From: a bacterium
Lineage (GTDB): Bacteria > Acidobacteriota > Terriglobia > Terriglobales > Acidobacteriaceae
DNA length: 57,238 nucleotides
Direction of reading: 5' to 3'
NCBI GenBank assembly: GCA_026225095.1
Contig: JAMFSC010000163.1
Span: forward strand, 1-57,238
Position 1 is the stretch's first letter. The number at the start of each line of letters is the position of its first letter. The notes below the pieces were generated by a model. That model was not told the DNA's origin. It worked only from the letters and a program-made list of their open reading frames with translations, and did not search any database. Of the stretch, positions 8,218 through 15,645 are shown piece by piece. The translations under genes were made by a program, and so were the position numbers.

Positions 8218-9531
8218 ATGCCCGAACTGGAATCACCGCTGACTCGCCTGCTGAACGCCCTGAACGACGGCTCCACCACCCCCGTTGAGGTGGCGAGGAG
8301 TTGTGCGGCGCATGCCAACCGGAACGCGCTGCACAACACTTATCTGCACTTCGACGCGGGGGATTTGGTGGCGCAGGCAGAGTCGCTTCCGGAGCGCTTC
8401 CCCGCATCGAGGCCACCGCTTTACGGGGTGCCGGTGTCACTGAAGGACTGCTTCGACCTTGCCGGCACGGTAACCACTTGCGGCTCGGGACTTTACGCAA
8501 AGCTTCACCCGCCGGCGAAGGAAGACTCGGCGGTCGCGGCCCGGCTGCGGGAGTCTGGCTGCCTGATCACCGGCAAGACGCACCTCCACCAACTGGCGTA
8601 TGGCATCACCGGGCAGAATCGCGACTTTGGCGACTGCCTTCAGCCGGCGGATGCCTCGCGGCTGACAGGGGGCTCAAGCAGCGGTGGGGCGGCGAGCGCG
8701 CAGGAGGGCTCGGCGCTGGCGGCGATCGGCACGGACACGGGTGGGTCCATTCGCGTTCCCGCGGCACTGTGTGGGCTGGTGGGCTTTCGCTGTTCCCGTA
8801 GTGCTGGGAAGAGCTGGCCTGAGCTGTGGCGAGGGGCCGCGCATCTTGCCCCATCCTTCGATACGATCGGGCTGCTCTTCGCGGACCCACGCGATGCCGC
8901 TCTCCTGGTTGGGACGTTGTTCGGGATTCCGGCGATTCCAGCGGCGAGCCGATACCGCATCGGGTGCGTGCCCGATAGCTTCCTGGATGACTGCGAGCCA
9001 TCTTCGCTGGCAACCTATCGAGCATCGCAGAAGATGCTCGAGCGCGCGGGAGCCGAGTTGGGCGAAGTCGACGTCTCCTACTGGAACGATACGATCGAGA
9101 TCTTCTCTGGAATCCAGGCCCACGAGGCGGCCATTCTGCATCGTGGGCACTTCGAACACTTCGAGCCAGCCATTGCGCAGCGGCTCGCCTGGGGCGCGTC
9201 GCTCTCCGCGGTCGAGGTGGACAGACTGCGCACGCGGCACGAACACTTCAAGGTGCCTATGGCGGAGCTCTTCGAGAGCTTCGATCTTCTGATGCTTCCG
9301 TGCGCACCGGTGGATCGGCTGCTTCCCCATGCAGACCAGAGCACGGTGCGGCAGGCGATCCTGCGCTACACCACGCCGTTCAGCCTGGGCGGGCTGCCAG
9401 CGGTCGCGCTGCCGGGAAGCCTCGTCGGCGAGACCTTTGGCACGGGCGTGCAGATTGCGGCGGCGTCCGGAATGGATGGGGATCTTCTCTCTTTCGTCAC
9501 ATGGCTGAGCCTTGAGTTGGCTGGACCTTAG
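8218..9531 (+). CDS. Amidase (amidase-signature family)
   Basis: Amidase-signature hydrolase of 437 aa with the Ser-cisSer-Lys triad visible: K76 in VSLKDCFD, the GGSSSGG loop at 151-157 and the nucleophile S177 in TDTGGSIRVP. The family includes allophanate hydrolase, GatA and many catabolic amidases. No tRNA-amidotransferase partner genes are present, so a catabolic amidase is favoured. It releases ammonia from an amide, which fits the deaminase and creatininase theme of the island. AGGA lies 6 nt before the start. The gene stops on the TAG that begins repeat copy B. Confidence 0.9.
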   Translation: MPELESPLTRLLNALNDGSTTPVEVARSCAAHANRNALHNTYLHFDAGDLVAQAESLPERFPASRPPLYGVPVSLKDCFDLAGTVTTCGSGLYAKLHPPAKEDSAVAARLRESGCLITGKTHLHQLAYGITGQNRDFGDCLQPADASRLTGGSSSGGAASAQEGSALAAIGTDTGGSIRVPAALCGLVGFRCSRSAGKSWPELWRGAAHLAPSFDTIGLLFADPRDAALLVGTLFGIPAIPAASRYRIGCVPDSFLDDCEPSSLATYRASQKMLERAGAELGEVDVSYWNDTIEIFSGIQAHEAAILHRGHFEHFEPAIAQRLAWGASLSAVEVDRLRTRHEHFKVPMAELFESFDLLMLPCAPVDRLLPHADQSTVRQAILRYTTPFSLGGLPAVALPGSLVGETFGTGVQIAAASGMDGDLLSFVTWLSLELAGP

Positions 9532-9644
9532 AGCAGATTCGCTCAAGGTGTAAGGTGTCGTGGCGCTCCGTCCCACCTTAGCGACGATGAGACGTGTCGC
9601 GAAGGTGGGGCACCCAACTTCACACCATTGGGCAATCTGCTCTA
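9529..9644. repeat. Dispersed TAG-ended repeat, copy B (complete, 116 bp)
   Basis: Complete long-form element bounded by TAGAGCAGATT (9529-9539) and AATCTGCTCTA (9634-9644), which are perfect 11-bp inverted ends. An internal hairpin (9572-9609) has arms CCCACCTT-A-GCGAC and GTCGC-G-AAGGTGGG. The first TAG is the stop codon of the amidase gene. A 44-bp core around the hairpin is identical to copy E, 32 kb away. Confidence 0.9.
9572..9609. terminator. Hairpin in repeat B, possible bidirectional terminator
   Basis: A 13-bp stem with one A/G internal mismatch and a 10-nt loop lies 40 nt after the amidase stop and 104 nt before the next gene. There is no U-run, so intrinsic termination is only a possibility; it may instead be a structural part of the repeat. 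Confidence 0.4.
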
Positions 9645-9713
9645 ACAGCAAGCTGATAGGTTCAGCCAACGCGGATGCTACTCTTTTGCTACCTTCAGCA
9701 ACCGGAGTAACCC

Positions 9714-10700
9714 ATGCTTCTCGGCGCACGACGAATCCCTCTTGCACTCCGGCCTGCCTGCCTGCTCCTCGCCTTGCTGGGTGTGGGGTGCAAGGGGCGG
9801 CACGCCGGGAATGGCCTGATCCCGATCACGCTCCAGGCGGATTGGTACCCGCAGCCCGAGATCGGAGGCTTCTACCAGGCGCAGCTCGAAGGGTTGTACA
9901 AGGCGCAAGGACTCGATGTCACCGTCGCGCCCGGAGGACCGTTCATCGTTGGCCATCAACAGGTGGCAAGTGGCGCGGCGCAGTTCGCGATGGGAACATC
10001 GGACCAGGTGCTGGTCTTCGCCTCGCGTGGCATCCCGCTGGTAGCGGTGGCCGCGACCATGCAGCAGGATCCGCAGGCCATCATGGTTCATGAAGATGCT
10101 CCGGTAAAGACCTTCGCCGATCTGGAGGGACATACCATCGCGGTCAAGCCGGGCTCCATCTGGTTCCAATATCTCCTAAGCCGGTATAGCCTGCACAACA
10201 CCCGTGAGATTCCTGCAACGTACAGTGTCGCGAATTTTCTGTCCGACCCCAACTATATTCAGCAGGCCTTCGTAACCTCCGAGCCCTACTTCGCGGAAAA
10301 GGGCGGCGCCAGAGTTCGTACGCTGCTCGTCAGTTCGACCGGCTATCAGCCCTATCGGGTCTTCTTCACGTCGCGAAGCTTTCTCAACGAACATCCTGAG
10401 ATCGTTCAGAAGTTTGTCGACGCCTCACTCCAGGGCTGGCGCGACTATCTGAAGGATCCGACTCGAACCGACGATGAGATCGCCCGGCTGAATCCCGCGA
10501 TGAGTCCCGAGCAGATGCGATTCAGCGTGGATACCCTGAGGCGCCAACACTTCATCGACGGTCCGGGAACGGTCGATTCGCACCTTGGCCACTTCACGGT
10601 CGAGCGTTGGAGCGCGATGTACAAGCAGTTGGTCGACCTGAAGGTCATCACCCAGCCACTCGACCCAGCCACCACCTACACGACTCGCTTCGCGCCGTAG
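9714..10700 (+). CDS. NMT1/THI5-like ABC substrate-binding lipoprotein
   Basis: Solute-binding protein of 328 aa with a lipoprotein signal: a hydrophobic run ends in LLGVGC with the lipidated Cys at 26. The mature part starts with ITLQADWYPQPEIGGFYQAQ and has the periplasmic-binding-protein type II layout of the NMT1/THI5/SsuA group, whose members bind hydroxymethylpyrimidine, sulfonates, riboflavin and similar compounds. It is probably the receptor for the ATPase/permease pair at 48-1639, which lacks its own binding protein. GGAG sits 6 nt before the ATG. Its TAG stop is the first triplet of repeat copy C, and repeat copy B lies directly upstream. Confidence 0.88.
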   Translation: MLLGARRIPLALRPACLLLALLGVGCKGRHAGNGLIPITLQADWYPQPEIGGFYQAQLEGLYKAQGLDVTVAPGGPFIVGHQQVASGAAQFAMGTSDQVLVFASRGIPLVAVAATMQQDPQAIMVHEDAPVKTFADLEGHTIAVKPGSIWFQYLLSRYSLHNTREIPATYSVANFLSDPNYIQQAFVTSEPYFAEKGGARVRTLLVSSTGYQPYRVFFTSRSFLNEHPEIVQKFVDASLQGWRDYLKDPTRTDDEIARLNPAMSPEQMRFSVDTLRRQHFIDGPGTVDSHLGHFTVERWSAMYKQLVDLKVITQPLDPATTYTTRFAP

Positions 10701-10766
10701 AGCAGATTCGCTCAAGGTGTAGGGTGCAGTGGGCACCCGCTTCATAACTTCGGGCAAGCTGCTCTA
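10698..10766. repeat. Dispersed TAG-ended repeat, copy C (short form, 69 bp)
   Basis: Short element bounded by TAGAGCAGATT (10698-10708) and AAGCTGCTCTA (10756-10766). It lacks the internal CCCACCTT hairpin of copies B and E but keeps an inner GTGGGCACCCGC block. The first TAG is the stop codon of the binding-protein gene. It separates that gene from the convergent coaBC gene. Confidence 0.85.
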
Positions 10767-10784
10767 GAAGTAGAGCGGAGCCGC

Positions 10785-12011
10785 TCAGACCATCTCCACC
10801 AGCCGCATCCTGCCTGCGAGCTTCATCGCTTCGTCCAGGATTCGCCCGGCCAGCACTGCCTTCGTACTCTCTGGCATCTCCACCGTTGTATCCGCGGTCA
10901 GCCACACTGCCGCATTTCGGTCGGAATCGAAGCCCACGCCAGGCCGTGAAACGTCGTTCGCTACCACTGCATCCACGCTCTTACGTAGAAGCTTCGCCCG
11001 ACCGTTTTCGACCGTGTCCTCGGTCTCAGCGGCGAATGCGATTACAACCGTACCATGAACCCGGCGATCTGCGACCTGGTGGACGATATCCCCTGTCGGT
11101 TCGAGCGTCAGTGTCAGCGCCCCGTTGCGCCTGATCTTGCGCTCGGACACATGGCTGGCGCGGAAGTCCGCCACCGCCGCGGCGGCGATCACCATGGTGG
11201 CTCGCGGAAGGTGCTCCATCACTGCCGCCTCCATCTCCTCCGCCGTCGTCACGGCGACAAACTCGCACCCCTGTGGTCGATCGAGCGCCGTCGGAGCACT
11301 CACCAGGATCACCCTCGCACCGCGCCCGGCCGCCGCCTCGGCCAGGGCATAGCCCATCTTTCCGCTAGACCGATTTCCCAGGAAGCGTACCGGATCGATC
11401 GCCTCGCGGGTTCCGCCGGCGGTGATCAGGACCGTCTCCCCCTCCAGCTCCCGTCGCCGCTCCAACCGCGCCACCACCATGTCGGCGATCACGCCAACCT
11501 CCGCCAGCCGCCCGCTCCCAACCATCCCGCAGGCCAGGTATCCGCTCCCGGGTTCGATGATCTCGACTCCATGCTCGCGCAACAACGCCGCATTCGCCCG
11601 CGTCGCCGGATGCCGCCACATATTCACGTTCATTGCCGGAGCCAGGATCACCGGGGCCGTCGTCGCCAGGTAGAGCGTCGAAAGAAAATCATCCGCCAGC
11701 CCATGCGCAAACCGGGCCATCGTCTGGGCCGTCGCGGGAGCCACCACAAGCAGCTTCGTCGACTCCGCCTCGGCAACATGCTCGATCGCCCCCAGAGCCC
11801 CCGCGCCGCCCGTAGCCTCACCCTCCCAGAGCGACGTAATCACCGTGTGCCCCGTCAGCGAGGCAAACGTGAGGGGTCGAATGAACTCCTCCGCCGCCTT
11901 CGTCATCACGACATGCACGTCGAGCCCGCGCTCCTGGAGCGCCCGCGCCAACTCCGCCGCCTTGTAGGCAGCGATCCCGCCACAAACCCCCAGCGTGACC
12001 TTGTCAGCCAT
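10785..12011 (-). CDS. coaBC: Bifunctional phosphopantothenoylcysteine decarboxylase/synthetase
   Basis: Two steps of coenzyme A synthesis in one 408-aa protein. The N-terminal CoaC flavodoxin-like domain starts at GVCGGIAAYKA and carries the PAMNVNMW active-site Asn motif and the SGYLACGMVGSGRL clamp with the catalytic Cys. The C-terminal CoaB domain begins near LITAGGTREAIDPVRFLGN, the CTP/4'-phosphopantothenate site. Length is normal for the fusion. It is monocistronic here, convergent with the binding-protein gene and separated from it by repeat C. Another CoA-pathway gene, coaX, lies at 46076. Confidence 0.96.
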   Translation of the reverse strand: MADKVTLGVCGGIAAYKAAELARALQERGLDVHVVMTKAAEEFIRPLTFASLTGHTVITSLWEGEATGGAGALGAIEHVAEAESTKLLVVAPATAQTMARFAHGLADDFLSTLYLATTAPVILAPAMNVNMWRHPATRANAALLREHGVEIIEPGSGYLACGMVGSGRLAEVGVIADMVVARLERRRELEGETVLITAGGTREAIDPVRFLGNRSSGKMGYALAEAAAGRGARVILVSAPTALDRPQGCEFVAVTTAEEMEAAVMEHLPRATMVIAAAAVADFRASHVSERKIRRNGALTLTLEPTGDIVHQVADRRVHGTVVIAFAAETEDTVENGRAKLLRKSVDAVVANDVSRPGVGFDSDRNAAVWLTADTTVEMPESTKAVLAGRILDEAMKLAGRMRLVEMV

Positions 12012-12145
12012 ACCGCACCGCGCTCTCGGATCCCATCGTTCTCTCCAGTGCCGCTCTCCAGTTAGACAGCGCGGATACGGCCCAAATCAGCGTAAGTATA
12101 CGCGCGGAAGACCATCATCGTCGTCTCTCGCAGTGAGTCAAGCTT

Positions 12146-14092
12146 CTACTTCTTGCGCTCCGCCTCGTACTGTCTCGTCTGCTCTTCTTGTGCAGAGAAC
12201 GCCGGAACTCCGCAAAGAGATCTCCCACCGATCCAGATCGTCTCAGCCGCGCCCCCGTCGTCACACTGCGCCATGATGCTTGTTGCCCGCCGCAGCCCGC
12301 GCACGGAGTTACAGAACAAGATCTCCTCTGCGCTGAGCAAATCACCAAACGTTACGACTCGCTCCGAAACCTTGCACCGCTCCAATAAGTACCTGCGGTA
12401 GATCCCAGGCAGAACGCCACTCGCGAGCGGGGGAGTGATCCACTCGCCTGCGATCAGCACGATCACATTATGGATCGCGCACTCCGTAATCTCATGACGT
12501 GTATTGGAAAACAGGCAATCGGCGAAGCCTCGCGCCTGAGCTTGCCGGAAGGCCGCGTCATACACTGTCCGGTGTGTGGTCTTGTGTCGCAGAAAGCAGT
12601 CGCTGTCCACAGTCCGCTCTTGCCAAAGGAGAAGCGCGCCAGAGCGGCCATCTTCCCTCTTCAGGCTCGTGGTCTCGCATGTCACCATGCCCTGCCGGTC
12701 GAGCAGCAGACGCACACGGGCAACCTCCCCTGTCGTCCAGGATCGCGCAGCATCCTGCAGCGCTGCCCTCACACGCGTGGGATCAAAGAGGAAATCGAAG
12801 TACTCCGCGGTGTGGGCCATACGTTCCAGGTGCTCCTCAAGAAACGTAAACGCGCCCCCTTGCAGCAGTAGCGTCTCAATCAACTGAAACTCAGGCACCG
12901 GCTCACGCGTCAGGAACCGCGTCTTGGTCAGACACTCCTCATATTCCAGCTTGGGTTCGGAATCGAAGGTGATGCCCGATCCCACACCGAGCCTGGCCTT
13001 ACCCTCGCACAACGAAACCGTCCTGATCGCTACGTTAAACTCGGCCTCTCCCCCCGGAGCGATGTAGCCGATCGCCCCAGCGTAGACACCCCTTCGTCTC
13101 TCTTCAAGCGCATGCAACAGGCGCATCGTGTGAATCTTTGGCGCGCCCACGATGGAGCCGGAGGGAAAGAGGGCGGCGAACAGCTCTCGATAGCGAATAT
13201 CCTGCCGCAGCCTGCCCTCGACCGTCGAGGTCATCTGCAGAACTGTCGGATAACTCTCCACGTCGAAGAGCTTCGTAACCTGGACCGAACCCGTCTGACA
13301 GATGCGCCCAAGGTCGCTGCGCATCAGGTCAACGATCATCACATTTTCAGCGCGGTTCTTTTCATCGGCGCGTAACCACGCCATCTGCGCGCTGGTCTCT
13401 GCGGAATCCCTTCCAGGCGCCGCGGTACCCTTCATTGGGCGCGTCACAATGCAATCTCCACTGCGCTCAAAAAACAGTTCCGGTGAGAACGACAGGACGT
13501 GCCAACCCGGTTTCGGATGCAACAGAGCCGCGTAGGGCACTGGCTGGGCACGCAGGAGACGGTCGTACATGGCTGTGGGGGGCTCGGCGGAATCCCACTC
13601 CACGTCCATGGTCAGATTCGCCTGATAGGTCTCGCCCGCGACAATAAGGCCGCGAACGACCTCAACCTTTCGTTCATACTCCTCCTGCTCGAACGAGTAA
13701 CGCAGACTCACTGGAGGTGCGCCGAGCACGGTGGCGTCCGATTGAAAGGATTCTTCACATCGTTCCGGGGGGCCATAACAGCCCAGCCATACGAGCGGCT
13801 CGTCATTTGGCAGCGCGGATGCCAGATCGGCAAGAGCAGGTTCCAAAGCGAGGCCCGCCTCATAGGCGATGTACCCCGCGAGGTAACATCCCTCCGCGAG
13901 CCTCTGCTCGATTGCGGAAAAGGCACTCGGAACATCTGCGACCAGACGCGCCTCAATGATCTGCGTCGGCTTCTGAAACAACATGCTGCGTCCGGGATGG
14001 GCGCGGGACGCAGCACGCTGAAGCAGTACCGAACCCGTCTCAAGCGCCGCGACCGTGCTCCACTGACCCTGCTTGCTGCCATTCCGAAGCAC
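12146..14092 (-). CDS. pabB: Aminodeoxychorismate synthase I / 4-amino-4-deoxychorismate lyase fusion
   Basis: A 648-aa fusion for p-aminobenzoate (folate) synthesis. The N-terminal two-thirds is PabB: RPMKGTAAPG has the Lys typical of PabB (anthranilate synthase has Ala), and ENVMIVDLMRSDLGR and GSIVGAPKIHTM are chorismate-binding motifs. The C-terminal third is the PLP class IV lyase PabC, with the Schiff-base Lys in FLRHKTTHR and the EITECAIHNVIV phosphate-cup region. The amidotransferase PabA is not in the window. Codon usage looks less GC-biased than in the neighbouring nad genes. It diverges from nadABC across about 250 bp. Confidence 0.94.
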   Translation of the reverse strand: MLRNGSKQGQWSTVAALETGSVLLQRAASRAHPGRSMLFQKPTQIIEARLVADVPSAFSAIEQRLAEGCYLAGYIAYEAGLALEPALADLASALPNDEPLVWLGCYGPPERCEESFQSDATVLGAPPVSLRYSFEQEEYERKVEVVRGLIVAGETYQANLTMDVEWDSAEPPTAMYDRLLRAQPVPYAALLHPKPGWHVLSFSPELFFERSGDCIVTRPMKGTAAPGRDSAETSAQMAWLRADEKNRAENVMIVDLMRSDLGRICQTGSVQVTKLFDVESYPTVLQMTSTVEGRLRQDIRYRELFAALFPSGSIVGAPKIHTMRLLHALEERRRGVYAGAIGYIAPGGEAEFNVAIRTVSLCEGKARLGVGSGITFDSEPKLEYEECLTKTRFLTREPVPEFQLIETLLLQGGAFTFLEEHLERMAHTAEYFDFLFDPTRVRAALQDAARSWTTGEVARVRLLLDRQGMVTCETTSLKREDGRSGALLLWQERTVDSDCFLRHKTTHRTVYDAAFRQAQARGFADCLFSNTRHEITECAIHNVIVLIAGEWITPPLASGVLPGIYRRYLLERCKVSERVVTFGDLLSAEEILFCNSVRGLRRATSIMAQCDDGGAAETIWIGGRSLCGVPAFSAQEEQTRQYEAERKK

Positions 14093-14238
14093 ATCAGCAG
14101 TTTACCGTACAGGCCACTGGCCCCACGACCGTCAAGCGGTGTCTCAGAATCCTGGCGATCGCCCTGTCCCCCAAAAAGTAGACGCTATCTCCGAACACGG
14201 CGTCCGCGCAAGCAGCCCACTCTGTCCTCTCCCCAGGC

Positions 14239-14268
14239 TTGGCAATCCCCACCTCAAACGCGGATAAT
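14239..14268 (+). promoter_or_regulatory. Predicted sigma-70 promoter of nadABC
   Basis: TTGGCA (14239-14244, 5/6 to consensus) and GATAAT (14263-14268, 5/6) are separated by 18 bp. The expected start site near 14275 coincides with the beginning of the inverted repeat at 14274-14315. Confidence 0.6.
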
Positions 14269-14273
14269 GGATC

Positions 14274-14315
14274 GGATGACCCTTTTCAGGCATCACAATG
14301 TCGCTGGGGTCATCC
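14274..14315 (+). promoter_or_regulatory. Inverted repeat at the predicted +1 of nadA, operator or leader hairpin
   Basis: GGATGACCC (14274-14282) and GGGTCATCC (14307-14315) are perfect 9-bp arms with a 24-nt spacer. They sit right after the predicted -10 and 34 nt before the nadA start. This could be a repressor operator overlapping the start site or an RNA hairpin in the leader. It does not resemble the NrtR or NiaR sites I know. Confidence 0.45.
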
Positions 14316-14349
14316 TCCCCGGCGCGTTCGCAGCATGGAGGATCGGCCC

Positions 14350-15645
14350 GTGTCATCCGTCGACGTCACCATCCACGAGATTCTAAGCGGCGAGTCCCAC
14401 TCCCCCGCCCGTTCCACCTGTAACTCCCGCCTCGCCGACGCCCCCTGGCTCTTCGACGCGCAGCCCGGCTACGGCCCCGGCTCCTCCGAGCGTGACGTAA
14501 TCCCCGCCATCACCCCCCGCCAGGGCGTCCTCCCCGAGGAGTACCGCACTGCCTCCGCCGCCGAGCTCGATCTCCGCATCCGCGCCGCCAAACACACCCT
14601 CGGCGACCGCGCCGTCGTCCTCGGCCACTTCTACCAGCGCGACGAGGTCATCCAGTACGCAGACTTCGTCGGCGACTCCTTCCAGCTCGCCCAGGCCGCC
14701 CGAACCCGACCCAACGCCGAGGCCCTGATCTTCTGCGGCGTCCACTTCATGGCCGAGACCGCCGACATGCTCTCGCGGCCCGACCAGTCCGTCATCCTCC
14801 CCAACCTCGCCGCCGGGTGCTCCATGGCCGACATGGCCGACCTCGAATCCGTCACCGACTGCTGGGAAGAACTTGAAGAGGTGTTCGGGACCGATCCCAC
14901 CGCAGACGGCCTCCAGCCCGTTATCCCCGTCACCTACATGAACTCCTCCGCCGCCCTCAAGGGCTTCTGCGGCGAGCACGGCGGCGTCGTCTGCACCAGC
15001 TCCAACGCCGCGCAGGTCTTGAAGTGGGCTCTTGAGCGCGGGCAGCGCGTCCTGTTCTTCCCCGACCAGCACCTCGGCCGCAACACCGCGAAAAAGATGG
15101 GCATCCCGCTCGACCAGATGCCAACCTGGAATCCGAACAAGCCCCTCGGCGGCAACACCGAGCAGCAGATCCGCGACGCGAAGGTCCTCCTCTGGCACGG
15201 CTTCTGCTCCGTCCACAAGCGCTTCACCACCGGCCAGATCGCCGCCGCCCGCGCCCAGTATCCCAGCGTCCGCGTCATCGTCCACCCCGAGTGCCCGATG
15301 GACGTCGTCGACGCAGCCGACTCGAGCGGCTCGACCGACTTCATTGTCAAGGCCATCGCCGCCGCCCCCTCCGGCTCCGTCTTCGCCATCGGCACCGAGA
15401 TCAACCTCGTCCAGCGCCTCGCCAACCAGAATCCCCAGCACACCATCTTCTGCCTCGACCCCGTCGTCTGCCCCTGCTCCACCATGTACCGCATCCACCC
15501 GGGCTACCTCGCGTGGGTGCTCGAAGGCTTCGAACGCGGAGAAGTCCTCAACCAGATCCGGGTTCCCGAGTCCGTCGCCGTCCCCGCCCGAGTGGCCCTC
15601 GAACGCATGCTCGCGCTCGCTCCGGCTGCAAGGCCAGCCTTATGA
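14350..15645 (+). CDS. nadA: Quinolinate synthase
   Basis: Condenses iminoaspartate with dihydroxyacetone phosphate to quinolinate, the second step of de novo NAD synthesis. An oxygen-sensitive [4Fe-4S] cluster is expected from Cys in the regions KGFCGEHGGVVCTSSNA and DPVVCPCSTMYR. Substrate motifs LGHFYQRDEV, FCGVHFMAETA and VHPECPMDVVDAAD are present. I chose the GTG at 14350 because GGAGGA (14337-14342) lies 7 nt before it; the ATG at 14335 overlaps that site. The 431-aa product has an N-terminal extension of about 75 aa relative to compact NadA. It overlaps nadB by 4 bp (ATGA). Confidence 0.94.
   Translation: MSSVDVTIHEILSGESHSPARSTCNSRLADAPWLFDAQPGYGPGSSERDVIPAITPRQGVLPEEYRTASAAELDLRIRAAKHTLGDRAVVLGHFYQRDEVIQYADFVGDSFQLAQAARTRPNAEALIFCGVHFMAETADMLSRPDQSVILPNLAAGCSMADMADLESVTDCWEELEEVFGTDPTADGLQPVIPVTYMNSSAALKGFCGEHGGVVCTSSNAAQVLKWALERGQRVLFFPDQHLGRNTAKKMGIPLDQMPTWNPNKPLGGNTEQQIRDAKVLLWHGFCSVHKRFTTGQIAAARAQYPSVRVIVHPECPMDVVDAADSSGSTDFIVKAIAAAPSGSVFAIGTEINLVQRLANQNPQHTIFCLDPVVCPCSTMYRIHPGYLAWVLEGFERGEVLNQIRVPESVAVPARVALERMLALAPAARPAL

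Noticed and set aside
9645-9713. TPP riboswitch upstream of the NMT1-like protein
   Set aside because: No conserved THI-element segments; the region after repeat B is only 69 bp.
15291-15641. Longer N-terminus for nadB
   Set aside because: The extension lies inside nadA in another frame and is Arg/Pro-rich; the ATGA junction start at 15642 fits the family.
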